DNA of 64,000 bases from a bacterium (lineage in GTDB: Bacteria > Myxococcota_A > Bradymonadia > UBA7976 > UBA1532): contig JAUHXC010000003.1 in the NCBI GenBank assembly GCA_030427205.1, forward strand, positions 186,001 through 250,000, in the 5' to 3' direction. A program made the position numbers and the translations under genes. The notes under the pieces were generated by a model. The model did no database searches and was not told the DNA's origin. It saw only the letters and a list, made by a program, of their open reading frames with translations. Positions 7,966 to 16,688 of this stretch are shown here, one piece after another. The first letter of the stretch is position 1. Every line of letters begins with the position of its first letter.

Positions 7966-9741
7966 ATGCCGCCTCGCTTCGCCCGCTACCGCATCGCCCG
8001 CCACTGCATCGCCCGCCACTGCATCGCCCGCCACTGCATCGCCCGCCACTGCATCGCGCTCGTCTCTGTACTCGCCGCGCTCTCCGCGCCGAGCGTATTC
8101 GCCGCCAGCCAGCCCCCGGTGCGCGCCACCGGCGGCATGGTGGCCGCCGACAACGCCGCGGCGTCGGCGGCCGGCGCCGCCCTGCTGGCCGCCGGCGGAG
8201 ACGCGGTGGACGCCGCGGTGGCCACCGCGCTCATGCTGGGGGTGGTGCAGCCCTTCGCGTCGGGCATCGGCGGCGGCGGTTTCGCGGTGGTGCAGCGGGC
8301 CGACGGCAGCGCGCTGGCCCTCGACTTTCGCGAGATGGCGCCGGCGGCGGCCTCGGCCGACATGTACCTCGACGAGAAGGGCGACGTGATCCCCGAGGCC
8401 AGCACCCGCGGGCCCAAGGCGGCGGGCGTGCCCGGCGAACTGGCTGGCCTGTACGCGCTGCATCAACGCTTCGGCACCCGCCCGTGGGCCGAGGTCGTCG
8501 CGCCGGCCCTGACCGCCGCGCGCGAGGGCTTCCCGGTGGGTCGGCTGCTGCACAAGCGCATCAAGCAGCGCAAAGATTTGATCGCGGCGCGTCCGGCGCT
8601 GGCGCGGGTCTTCTTGACCGCCGACGGCGAGCCGCTGCCGGTGGGCCATGTCATGCAGCGACCCGATCTGGCGCGCACCCTCGACGCGGTGGGCCGCGAG
8701 GGGCCCAAGGCGTTCTACGAGGGCGACGTGGCCCGGCGCATCGCGGCGGCGATGCAGGCCGACGGCGGGCTGGTGACGCTGGCCGATCTGAAGGCCTACG
8801 CCCCCAAGGAGCGCCCGCTGGTCCGGGCGAAGGTGATGGGCTTCGAGGTGCTGTCGATGCCGCCGCCGAGCAGCGGCGGCGCGGTGATCGTGCAGGTGCT
8901 GCAGGCCCTCGAAGGGGTCGAGCTGAAGGCGCTGGGGCATAACAGCTCCGCCTATCTGCACCGGCTGGCGGAGGCCCTCAAGCACGGCTTCGCCGATCGG
9001 GCGCGGGTGATGGGCGACCCCGACTTCACCCCGGTGCCGCTCGAGGAGATGCTGGCGCCGACGAACGCGGCCCGCATCAAGGGCGCCTTTCGCCCCGATA
9101 CGACCCTGCCGCGCGGGGCCTACGGCGGATCGTACGGCGTGCCCGAAGACGGGGGCACGACCCACTTCTCGGTGGTGGACGCCCGGGGCAACGCGGTGGC
9201 GCTGACGAGCACCATCAACACCAGCTTCGGCTGCGCCTGGATCGCCGGCGATACGGGGGTGCTGCTCAACAACGAGATGGACGACTTCGTGGCCAAGCCC
9301 GGGGTGCCCAACAGCTTCGGGCTCATCGGCCGCGAGGCCAACGCGATCCAGCCCGGCAAGCGCCCGCTGTCGAGCATGAGCCCGACCATCGTGCTCGACG
9401 AGAAGGGCGCGGTGAAGCTGGTGGTCGGCGGGTCGGGCGGGCCGACGATCATCACCGGCACGCTGCAGGTGCTGCTCAACGTGATGGTCTTCGGCATGGA
9501 CGTGCGCGAGGCGGTCGAGGCGCCGCGCATCCATCATCAGTGGGTGCCCGAGCTGCTCTTCGTCAGCCGCGATCTGCCGCGGGATGTCCACGAGGGCCTG
9601 AAGCGGCGGGGGCACGGCATCAAGCCGGTGGGGCGCTACAACGCGGTGCAGGTCATCGAGCGCGGCGCAGAGTGGCAGGAGGGGGCGAGCGACCCGTCGA
9701 AGATGGGCCGCCCGGCGGGGGTCGACGAGGTCGGGCGCTGA
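7966..9741 (+). CDS. ggt: Gamma-glutamyltransferase precursor
   Basis: N-terminal nucleophile hydrolase of 591 residues that transfers or hydrolyses the gamma-glutamyl group of glutathione in the periplasm. It matures by self-cleavage into two subunits. The autocatalytic and nucleophilic threonine lies in DGGTTHFSVVDARGNAVALT. Substrate-binding landmarks SSMSPTIV and GGSGGPTIITGTLQ follow, as expected. The hydrophobic signal segment (LVSVLAALSAPSVFA) comes after a strange N-region built from repeated RHCIA pentads, encoded by a 15-bp tandem repeat. GGAG lies 5 nt before the chosen ATG; an in-frame ATG at 7936 is an alternative. Length and order are normal for the family. Confidence 0.93.
   Translation: MPPRFARYRIARHCIARHCIARHCIARHCIALVSVLAALSAPSVFAASQPPVRATGGMVAADNAAASAAGAALLAAGGDAVDAAVATALMLGVVQPFASGIGGGGFAVVQRADGSALALDFREMAPAAASADMYLDEKGDVIPEASTRGPKAAGVPGELAGLYALHQRFGTRPWAEVVAPALTAAREGFPVGRLLHKRIKQRKDLIAARPALARVFLTADGEPLPVGHVMQRPDLARTLDAVGREGPKAFYEGDVARRIAAAMQADGGLVTLADLKAYAPKERPLVRAKVMGFEVLSMPPPSSGGAVIVQVLQALEGVELKALGHNSSAYLHRLAEALKHGFADRARVMGDPDFTPVPLEEMLAPTNAARIKGAFRPDTTLPRGAYGGSYGVPEDGGTTHFSVVDARGNAVALTSTINTSFGCAWIAGDTGVLLNNEMDDFVAKPGVPNSFGLIGREANAIQPGKRPLSSMSPTIVLDEKGAVKLVVGGSGGPTIITGTLQVLLNVMVFGMDVREAVEAPRIHHQWVPELLFVSRDLPRDVHEGLKRRGHGIKPVGRYNAVQVIERGAEWQEGASDPSKMGRPAGVDEVGR
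7991..8050 (+). repeat. 15-bp tandem repeat, 4 exact copies, inside ggt signal region
   Basis: Four identical copies of GCATCGCCCGCCACT follow each other, with a partial fifth copy (8051-8057) and a degenerate preceding unit (7981-7990). The unit is in frame and encodes RHCIA pentads in the N-region of the signal peptide. Slippage would change the length without shifting the frame. Confidence 0.9.
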
Positions 9742-9765
9742 AGCCCCGAGTGGCCGGCGAGCGGC

Positions 9766-10635
9766 TCAACAGGGCGCGGTGAGCATTTCGGTCAGCCGCT
9801 TCAACTCGTCGGGCGACATGATGTTGACGGTCTTGGCTTGTGGGCTGGTGTCGGTTCCACTGAGCTGCATGTAGCCCGCCTCGGGGCAGGTGACCGGCAT
9901 GACCACCTCGAGGGTGTGGCACGGCCCGATCAGCTTGCCGCTGCAGAACAACGCCTGAGTGGTGCGTACGCTGGCGACGGCCTGCAGCAGGTTCGGCCCG
10001 GGGCTGATCTGGAAAGCCTGCATGAGCTGGTAGACGGCACATACCTGTTGGGTTGCTGCCGCGGCGAACGAGAAATTCTCGGTGACGGTGGTCGACTCCG
10101 AGATGGTCACCGTCGTGGAGAAGCTCTTGGTCAGGGAGGCCGAGAGGTCGCCATTCATCTTACTCGTCGACGCGCCGAAGCCGATGTTGGCGCCCACGCT
10201 GAAGCTCATGCTCTGTGTCTCGCTCTCACTGATGCCCGAGGTGACCGCGATCGATTTCGAATGCGGCTCGTTTGCCGCGACCCACGCCTGGGAGATGAGC
10301 TGCCAGTAGAGCACCTGCTCGACCGTCGTGCCGACCCCCAGGTCCGAATTCGGGTCGGCCATGTAGATGTAGAGCAGTTCGCCGCTGTCGCCGTCGTAGG
10401 ACCACTTGGGCTGATGCACTGTGCCATCGGGCGCCATGATGCCGGTGATGGGATAGTCGATGGTCGTGACCTTGCCGCTGCAGCCGTTGGCTTGGCCGCA
10501 GTACATGGCCAGCGGGATGTAGTCGATCAGCGCGCCCTCGACGGTCACGCTGTCGCTGCGTTCGGGCATACCCACCTCGAGGACGTTGCTGGGTACGACG
10601 GGTGCAGGCGGCATCATCTGGTCTTGATCGCTCAT
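9766..10635 (-). CDS. Ser/Thr-rich protein, possible aerolysin-like beta-pore protein
   Basis: Protein of 289 residues with no signal peptide and no confident family. Residues ~126-193 are strongly Ser/Thr-rich with alternating hydrophobic residues (SFSVGANIGFGAS, SASLTKSFSTTVTISE). This is the pattern of the membrane-inserting beta-hairpin in aerolysin/ETX-MTX2-type toxins. The flanking regions are beta-rich. Seven cysteines (about residues 46, 52, 199, 231, 239, 250 and 289) are present and the protein ends in Cys. GAGGG lies 9 nt before the ATG. It is a single gene between ggt (convergent) and another minus-strand secreted-protein gene. Alternative readings are a spore-coat or adhesive beta protein. 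Confidence 0.6.
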   Translation of the reverse strand: MSDQDQMMPPAPVVPSNVLEVGMPERSDSVTVEGALIDYIPLAMYCGQANGCSGKVTTIDYPITGIMAPDGTVHQPKWSYDGDSGELLYIYMADPNSDLGVGTTVEQVLYWQLISQAWVAANEPHSKSIAVTSGISESETQSMSFSVGANIGFGASTSKMNGDLSASLTKSFSTTVTISESTTVTENFSFAAAATQQVCAVYQLMQAFQISPGPNLLQAVASVRTTQALFCSGKLIGPCHTLEVVMPVTCPEAGYMQLSGTDTSPQAKTVNIMSPDELKRLTEMLTAPC

Positions 10636-10839
10636 GGAATTGCCCTCTGTTTTGCGGGTCGAGATCGACGGAATGGTTCGTGCGGCCCGGTGCGCAGTGA
10701 GCGCAGCGAGCGCACGAAGCGTTTCACAGCCCGATGGCCGCCTTCAAGGACAACCAGAGACACGTTGAGCTACATTCGAGGCCGTGCGGTGAGAGGCGCG
10801 AGGCGGGAAGGATGCGGCGGGTGGTCGTTGCCGATCGCG

Positions 10840-11529
10840 CTACTTATCGGCCGGGGTATCCCAGCCCTCGTCCTCGAACTTGTAGAGGATCTCGCGGCCG
10901 ACGATGTTCGTCTCGACCAGGTACTTGTGGCCCGGCTCGAGCACGACCTGCTGCTTCGACATGCCCATGACCGGCCCGCGCAGCTTGGCCCGCAGCCGGA
11001 TGGTGAAGTCGAAGTCGCCGGCCGCCGCGTCCTCGTAGCTGGTGTAGCCCACCGCGAGCTTCTTGAAGCGGCCCTTCTTGCCGGCGCGGTACTCGACGGC
11101 CCGGCCGCGGTTGAGGGCCCGGAAGCGCACCTTGGCCGCCGCCTGGGGCGAGACCGACTCGGGGCGCGGGCTCTTGTCCTGGGTGATGATGTCGGCGGCG
11201 CCCTTGCGGCACTTCTCGAACCGCACGTGGTAGGTGCCGCCGGGGGCCATGCCGAGCAGGCCGAGATCGGTGGGCTCGGGGCCGGCGAACTTCAGCTCGT
11301 AGGCTTGCTTCTCGACGCCGGCGAGCACCTGCGCCGGCGTGGTCGCGCCGGCGGCGACGTCGACGGCGAGCGGGCCGAGCTTCACCTTCAGCGGCGCGTC
11401 GCATGCGTTCTCGAAGGTCACGTTGACGTCGGCGAGCGCGGCCGCCCCGTCGGCCTTCTGCGCGTGGGCCACGGCCGGCAGCGCGAGGGCGAGGGCGGCG
11501 ACGGCGAAGCCTCGGGCGAAGCGGTGCAT
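10840..11529 (-). CDS. Secreted protein of unknown function
   Basis: Protein of 229 residues with a clear signal peptide (MHRFARGFAVAALALALPAVAHAQ, cleavage near residue 24). AGGAG lies 6 nt before the ATG. The mature part begins with a beta-sandwich-like region (VNVTFENACDAPLKVKLGPLAVD). It also has two cysteines (ACDA and EKCRK), a basic segment (YRAGKKGRFKKLAVGY) and a strand-rich end that I do not recognise. It is probably periplasmic. It lies downstream of ftsZ on the same strand but is separated by ~300 bp containing a hairpin, so it is probably transcribed separately. Confidence 0.6.
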   Translation of the reverse strand: MHRFARGFAVAALALALPAVAHAQKADGAAALADVNVTFENACDAPLKVKLGPLAVDVAAGATTPAQVLAGVEKQAYELKFAGPEPTDLGLLGMAPGGTYHVRFEKCRKGAADIITQDKSPRPESVSPQAAAKVRFRALNRGRAVEYRAGKKGRFKKLAVGYTSYEDAAAGDFDFTIRLRAKLRGPVMGMSKQQVVLEPGHKYLVETNIVGREILYKFEDEGWDTPADK

Positions 11530-11720
11530 GGGATCTCCTGAGTCGGGTGCGGTCGAAGAATCGGGCCGTTTCGGCGGCGGAGTATAGGTGATCGAGCGCG
11601 GCCGACGAAAGCCCGCATCCGGGCCGGCCAACCGGGCCATCCGGCGGGCGCAGACCGCGGTCGGGGGTGGTTATTCAACCGGATCGAGGCGGGCTGGGGG
11701 AGGCGAGCGAAAGGAGGGGA

Positions 11721-11746
11721 CGCCGCGGGGGGGTGGACCCACGGCG
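11721..11746 (-). terminator. Candidate terminator downstream of ftsZ
   Basis: On the minus strand CGCCGTGGG pairs with CCCGCGGCG (one U-G wobble) around a short C-rich loop, ~80 nt past the ftsZ stop. There is no T-run. The rest of 11530-11826 shows no gene, only three CTCAGCGG copies (11795, 11803, 11818). Confidence 0.35.
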
Positions 11747-11826
11747 CCCCCAGGGGGGAATCGTGCGGGGGCGCCGGCCGGCTCGACCCTCAGGCTCAGC
11801 GGCTCAGCGGCCCACGTCTCAGCGGC

Positions 11827-13446
11827 TCACTTGCGCCGGATCTGAAGCCAGTCGGGCACCGCGCTCACCTCGACCTCGCCGCTCTCTTCGTCGAGGTCGA
11901 AGAAGCCGGCGCCCAGCTTGTCTTCGCCGACCTTGCGGTCGCCGGTCTTGCGGGTGAAGGCGGGGGCCTTGAGCTCATCCTGGTCGAGGGTGCGCCGCCG
12001 GGGCGGCATGCTCACCGGCCGGGTGACCGAGATCGGGCCGGTGATCGGCCGCCGGGTCTGGGCCCGGGCCGGCGGCCGCGGGCTCGGGGTGCGCTGCGCC
12101 CCGCGCCGGGCGTGCTCGGGCAGCGGCGGCGGCGAGACGAGCCGCACCTGCTCCTGCAGCGACATCTGGGTCTGGGCCCCCTGCGTGCGCGCCTGACGCG
12201 GGGCCTGGGCGGGGTGAACCGGGCCCTGCTGCACCGGCGCCATCTGACCCGGGATGTGCTGGGCCGGCCCCTGGTGCTGCGCCGACGTGTGATGCGCGGC
12301 CGCCGGCTGGGGCTGCTGCGCCGGGGCCGGAGCCGGCGGCTGAGCCGCGGGCATCTCGGGCAGGGTGCGCGTCGCCTCGCCGCCGGTCCACCGGGGCATC
12401 GAGCCGGTGGTCAGCCGGGGGTCGGTATGCCGCATGCCGGGCACGTTGAGCGAGCGCTCGGCCCGGCGGTCGGGCCGCTGGCTGTCGGCCTGCTGGAAGC
12501 CGGTGGCGATGACGGTGATCTTGATCTCGTCGCCCATCGACTCGTCGATCACCGCGCCGAAGATCAGGTTGACGTCTTCGTGGGCGGCGTCCTCGACGAG
12601 GCTGGCCGCCTCTTCGATCTCGGTGATCTTGAGGTCGGTGCCGCCGGTGAAGTTGATGAGGATGCCGGTGGCCCCCTCGATGCTGATGTCGTCGAGCAGC
12701 GGTGAGCTGATCGCCGCCTGGGCCGCGACGAGCGCCCGGCGATCGCCGCTCGCCCGCCCGCTGCCCATCAGCGCGAGGCCCTTGTTCGACATGATGGTGC
12801 GCACGTCGGCGAAGTCGACGTTGATCATGCCGTGCTCGGTGATCAGGTCGCTGATGCCCTGCACCGCGTTGTAGAGCACCTGGTCGGCCATCTTGAAGGC
12901 GTCGACCATGGTTGTGTGCTCGTCGCTGATCGCCAGCAGCCGCTGGTTGGGGATCACGATGAGCGTATCGACCTCGGCCGCGAGCGCTTCGAGGCCCGCC
13001 TCGGCCCGTCGGCGGCGGGCCCGGCCTTCGAAGTTGAACGGACGGGTCACGACACCGACGGTCAGCGCGCCGGCCTCGCGGGCGGCGCGGGCGATGACCG
13101 GCGCGGCGCCCGTGCCGGTGCCGCCGCCCATGCCGGCGGTGACGAAGACCATGTCGGAGCCGGTCAGCGCGTCGGTGATCAGCCGCTGGTCTTCGAGCGC
13201 GGCGTTGCGCCCGATCTCGGGGTTGGCGCCGGCGCCGAGGCCCTGGGTCAGCGTGGCCCCGATCTGAAGCCGCACGCTGGCTCCAGCGTGTTCGAGGGCC
13301 TGAGCGTCGGTATTGGCGACGATGAAATCGACGCCCTTCAACCCGCTCTGGACCATCGTATTGACGGCGTTGCTGCCCCCACCGCCGACGCCGATGACCT
13401 TCAGCCGGGCCCCCGAGTTGCCTACATATTCGAAAATACTGTCCAC
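11827..13446 (-). CDS. ftsZ: Cell division GTPase FtsZ
   Basis: Tubulin homologue forming the cytokinetic ring. The GTP-binding GGGTGTG lies near residues 107-113 and the catalytic T7 loop (NVDFADV) near 207. The domain order is otherwise standard for about 320 residues. It has a long disordered linker (about residues 330-525) rich in Gln, Pro and Ala. The conserved C-terminal peptide ([10 protein letters not shown]) would dock FtsA. At 539 residues it is longer than the usual 380-400 because of the linker. The 169 bp between ftsA and ftsZ are less GC-rich and carry a perfect TTGACA on the minus strand (13604-13609) without a good -10. An extra ftsZ promoter there is possible. It is the last gene of the dcw cluster. 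Confidence 0.96.
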   Translation of the reverse strand: MDSIFEYVGNSGARLKVIGVGGGGSNAVNTMVQSGLKGVDFIVANTDAQALEHAGASVRLQIGATLTQGLGAGANPEIGRNAALEDQRLITDALTGSDMVFVTAGMGGGTGTGAAPVIARAAREAGALTVGVVTRPFNFEGRARRRRAEAGLEALAAEVDTLIVIPNQRLLAISDEHTTMVDAFKMADQVLYNAVQGISDLITEHGMINVDFADVRTIMSNKGLALMGSGRASGDRRALVAAQAAISSPLLDDISIEGATGILINFTGGTDLKITEIEEAASLVEDAAHEDVNLIFGAVIDESMGDEIKITVIATGFQQADSQRPDRRAERSLNVPGMRHTDPRLTTGSMPRWTGGEATRTLPEMPAAQPPAPAPAQQPQPAAAHHTSAQHQGPAQHIPGQMAPVQQGPVHPAQAPRQARTQGAQTQMSLQEQVRLVSPPPLPEHARRGAQRTPSPRPPARAQTRRPITGPISVTRPVSMPPRRRTLDQDELKAPAFTRKTGDRKVGEDKLGAGFFDLDEESGEVEVSAVPDWLQIRRK

Positions 13447-13615
13447 GTGACTGTTCCACCCTTATCGCGCCCTGATCCACCCCGATCGAGGCACGGGTAT
13501 ATCCCGATTATGTTCGGTTCCTGCCGGATTGCTGACGGATTGTTCCGAGATGCGGCATGGTATGACTCTCCCGATCCGGTCGCAATGGGTTAAACCCTGT
13601 TTCTGTCAACTTTTC

Positions 13616-14839
13616 TCAAACCCGCCGGCCACGACCGAAGATACGGCCCCAGCTGCCCCGGCGGGGGCGGTGCTGGCGGGTCGAGAACCACTGCACGTCG
13701 CGCCGGTTGACCCCGCAGAGCACGAGGCCGGTGCCCGTCGCGTAGCGCGGGTTGCGCACCACGTCGACCAGGCCGTGCAGCCCCTTGGGCTCGGCCTTGG
13801 CGGCGGGCATGCCCATCACCTGCTCGGTGAGCTGCACGATGCCCTCGAGGTTGGCGGTGCCGCCGGTGAGCACCACCCCGCCGGGCAGGCCGTCGCCATA
13901 GCCGAGCTGGTGCAGCTCTTCGGTCACCAGCCGCAGGATCTCTTCGACCCGGGCCTCGATGATCTGGCACAGCAGCGTACGCTCGATGTCCCGCGGCTTG
14001 CGCCCGCCGACGCCCGGCACCGAGACGGTCGCGTCGGCGTCGATCAGATCGGCGACGGCGCAGCCGTGGGCCTGCTTGAGGTGCTCGGCCTCGACGGTGG
14101 GGGTGTTGAGGCAGTCCTTGATGTCGCTGGTGACGTGCTGTCCGCCGATGGGCAGCACCGTCGAGTGCACGATCTGGCCGCCGTCGAAGACCGCGATGTC
14201 GGTGGTATCGCCGCCGATGTCGACGAGCACCACCCCCAGATCGCGGCCCTGCGGGCTCAGCAGCGCCTCGGCCTGGGCCAGCGGCGCCAGGATCATGTCG
14301 ATGACCCGCAGCTTCGCCTGCTTGATGCACTGCTCCAGCACCTTGATGGCCGGCACGTCGCCGATGATCAGGTGCGCCTGCACTTCGAGCCGCACGCCCT
14401 CGACGCCCACCGGGCGGGTGATGCCCGCCTGGCCGTCGATGATGAACGACTGCGGCACCGCGTGCAGGATCGCTTTGTCCGGCGGCAGCTTGACCGCCCG
14501 GGCCATGTCGATGCAGGCCCGCACGTCGTCGGTGTCGACGGTGCCGCTGCGGATGCGCACCATGCCGTGGCTGTTGAAGCTCTCGAGGTGGCGGCCGCTG
14601 ACCGAGACGTAGATCTCCTTGATCTCGCAGCCGGCCATCAGCTCGGCCTCTTCGACCGCCGCGCGGATGCTGGCCACCGCCTGCTCGTTGTCGCAGACGG
14701 TGCCCGCCTTGAGCCCCGCGGCGGGGTGGGTGCCGGTGCCGATGATGTCGATCTGACCGTCTTCGTGGCGCACGCCGATGACGCACTTCACCGCGTTGGT
14801 CCCCAGGTCGAGCCCGGCCACGATCATCTGCTTGCTCAT
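13616..14839 (-). CDS. ftsA: Cell division protein FtsA
   Basis: Actin-like ATPase of 407 residues that tethers FtsZ to the membrane. The N-terminus GLDLGTNAVKCVIG is the phosphate-1 motif. The 1C subdomain follows, then phosphate-2 VDIGGDTTDIAVF and the adenosine motif VVLTGGTANLEG. The C-terminus is a short basic amphipathic tail (WGRIFGRGRRV) that fits the membrane-targeting helix. It lies 3 nt downstream of ftsQ and ~170 bp upstream of ftsZ, in the usual dcw order. Confidence 0.95.
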   Translation of the reverse strand: MSKQMIVAGLDLGTNAVKCVIGVRHEDGQIDIIGTGTHPAAGLKAGTVCDNEQAVASIRAAVEEAELMAGCEIKEIYVSVSGRHLESFNSHGMVRIRSGTVDTDDVRACIDMARAVKLPPDKAILHAVPQSFIIDGQAGITRPVGVEGVRLEVQAHLIIGDVPAIKVLEQCIKQAKLRVIDMILAPLAQAEALLSPQGRDLGVVLVDIGGDTTDIAVFDGGQIVHSTVLPIGGQHVTSDIKDCLNTPTVEAEHLKQAHGCAVADLIDADATVSVPGVGGRKPRDIERTLLCQIIEARVEEILRLVTEELHQLGYGDGLPGGVVLTGGTANLEGIVQLTEQVMGMPAAKAEPKGLHGLVDVVRNPRYATGTGLVLCGVNRRDVQWFSTRQHRPRRGSWGRIFGRGRRV

Positions 14840-14842
14840 GCT

Positions 14843-15715
14843 TCAGCCCCCTCTGTTCGCTTCATTGCCGAGCCCGAGCTCTTCACCGAGCGCGCGCTGT
14901 CGTGGGATCTCGTTGACGATGGCCCGCTGCTGATCCTCGCTGAGCAGGATGTAGCCGGCGTCGACCCGGCGCTGCTCGAGCCGGGCGAAGATGTCTTCCA
15001 GGCGGCGGATCTTGTCGCGGAACTGCCCCTGCCCCAGCGCGACGCGGGTGCGGCCGAGCATCAGCTCGAGCCGGCCGGCGGCGGCGAGGTGCACGCTGCC
15101 CAGCGGGCGCTGCGGGGCCAGCGGGCTCAAGGCGTAGCGCCGAGCCACCGCCAGCGCGGTCTGCACCCGCTCGCAGGCCCCCTCGGGGTCGAGGTCGAAG
15201 TCGTGCCGGGTCAGCCCGGTCACCAGCGCCAGCCCCTGCAGCTCGCCCGGCGTGGCCTGGGCGAAGGGGTGGCCGGTGGCGTCGACGAGGTAGGGCACGT
15301 CGAGCACGACGGCGCCCGAGGCGCGCCGCTCCTCGAGGCGGATCACGATGCGCTCGGGCAATACCTTGGTGACCCGCGCGGTGGCGACCCAGGGGTGGGT
15401 CAAGAGCGCCTCGCGGGCGGCGTCGGCGTCGAACTCGAAGATGTTCTGGGCCGTGCCGAGGCCGGCGGTCTCGATGATCGCCGCCCGGTCGAGGTGCGCG
15501 GTGGCCTCGACGTCGATGTCGCGCACGATGAAGTAGGCCGATTGATGCACCGCCCGCCATGCGGCGAGCGCGAAGCCGGCGATGAAGCCGACGATGATCG
15601 CGAAGCGCACGACGGGGCGCGCGCCGTGCCACAAGAGCCCGCAGACGTCGGCCAGCGTGCGGAAGAACCGCTTGATGCCGGCCAGCCGCTGGCCGCGGAA
15701 GCGATTACCGGCCAC
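14843..15715 (-). CDS. ftsQ: Cell division protein FtsQ
   Basis: Bitopic divisome protein of 290 residues. A basic cytoplasmic N-terminus (~35 residues) is followed by one transmembrane helix (FAIIVGFIAGFALAAW), a POTRA domain (FIVRDIDVEATAHLDRAAI) and the FtsQ beta-domain with the LPERIVIRLEERR motif. The ATG start overlaps the end of ddl by 11 nt and the stop is 3 nt before ftsA. Coupled translation within the divisome operon is therefore likely. It would bridge the FtsK- and FtsL/FtsB-side components. Confidence 0.92.
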   Translation of the reverse strand: MAGNRFRGQRLAGIKRFFRTLADVCGLLWHGARPVVRFAIIVGFIAGFALAAWRAVHQSAYFIVRDIDVEATAHLDRAAIIETAGLGTAQNIFEFDADAAREALLTHPWVATARVTKVLPERIVIRLEERRASGAVVLDVPYLVDATGHPFAQATPGELQGLALVTGLTRHDFDLDPEGACERVQTALAVARRYALSPLAPQRPLGSVHLAAAGRLELMLGRTRVALGQGQFRDKIRRLEDIFARLEQRRVDAGYILLSEDQQRAIVNEIPRQRALGEELGLGNEANRGG

Positions 15716-16688
15716 GGCGCACCTCCAGGCCCTCGGTGGGCACCAGATCGGCGTGCATCGCCCCGTCGGCGGGGGTGCAGCGGGCGGTGTCGAGAATACG
15801 CGCGCACAGCTCGCCGAAGGGGATGCCGGCGTGGGCGGCGATCTTGGGCAGCAGGCTGGTCGGGGTCATGCCGGGCAGCGTATTGACCTCGATGACCACC
15901 GGGCCCTCGGCGGCGAAGATCACGTCGGTGCGGGTCGCGCCGCGGCAGCCGAGGCATCGATGGGCGGCGAGCGCGGCGGCCTCGGCGGCGGCCCGATCGG
16001 CGGCGTCGAGGCGCGGCGGCAGGTGGTAGCGGGTGCCGCTCTGCCCGTACTTGGCCTCGTAGTCGTAGAAGTCGCGGGCCGGCTCGATCTCGACGCTGCC
16101 GAGCACGGTGTCGCCCATCACCGCCACCGACAGCTCGGGGCCGCGCACGAACTGCTCGATGAGCGCCCGCGGGGCGGCGGCGGCGAGCGCGGCGGGCACC
16201 TGGGCCGGGTCGTGCACCAGGGTCACCCCGACGCTGCTGCCGTCGGCGACCGGCTTGATGGCCACCGGCAGGTCGAAGGGCAGATCGGCGGCGGTCTTGC
16301 CGGCGAGCGCGGCGTCTTCCCACAGCACGTCGTCGGCCACCCGCAGCCCGGCGGCGCGGAAGCGCTCTTTGGCGAGGTGCTTGTCGAACGCGAAGAGGCT
16401 CGCCGCCAGCCCCTCGCCGGTATAGGGGATGCCCATCCAGTCGAGCAGGCCCTGCAGCCGGCCGTCCTCGGCCCAGACCCCGTGCAGCGCGTTGTAGACC
16501 ACGTCGACCTTCTGCGCGACGAGCTGCGCCGGCAGGTCGCGGCGGGCGTCGATCGATACGACGCGATAGCCCTCGCCTGCGAGCGCCTTCGCGATGGCGG
16601 CGCCGGTGGTCAGGCTGACGTCGCGCTCGCGGCTGAGGCCGCCGAAGAGCACGCCGACGGTGGCGTTCTTCCACAGATGCTCGGCCAT
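15705..16688 (-). CDS. ddl: D-alanine--D-alanine ligase
   Basis: ATP-grasp ligase of 327 residues making D-Ala-D-Ala for the peptidoglycan pentapeptide. Landmarks are VLFGGLSRERDVSL at the N-terminus, the substrate loop (GIPYTGEGL), PVAIKPVADGSSVGVTLV for ATP binding, and EVNTLPGMTPTSLLPK near the end, which carries Mg and D-Ala ligands. The ATG shares one base with the murG stop and the 3' end overlaps ftsQ by 11 nt. In most dcw clusters murC and murB sit between murG and ddl; here they are missing. Confidence 0.95.
   Translation of the reverse strand: MAEHLWKNATVGVLFGGLSRERDVSLTTGAAIAKALAGEGYRVVSIDARRDLPAQLVAQKVDVVYNALHGVWAEDGRLQGLLDWMGIPYTGEGLAASLFAFDKHLAKERFRAAGLRVADDVLWEDAALAGKTAADLPFDLPVAIKPVADGSSVGVTLVHDPAQVPAALAAAAPRALIEQFVRGPELSVAVMGDTVLGSVEIEPARDFYDYEAKYGQSGTRYHLPPRLDAADRAAAEAAALAAHRCLGCRGATRTDVIFAAEGPVVIEVNTLPGMTPTSLLPKIAAHAGIPFGELCARILDTARCTPADGAMHADLVPTEGLEVRRGR

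Noticed and set aside
10690..10715. Hairpin GTGCGC/GCGCAC upstream of the Ser/Thr-rich protein gene
   Set aside because: The 6-bp stem with a 14-nt loop is no better than expected in DNA this rich in GC.
13581..13609. Full sigma70 promoter for ftsZ
   Set aside because: The TTGACA is perfect but no acceptable -10 lies 15-19 bp away, so I did not list it as a promoter feature.
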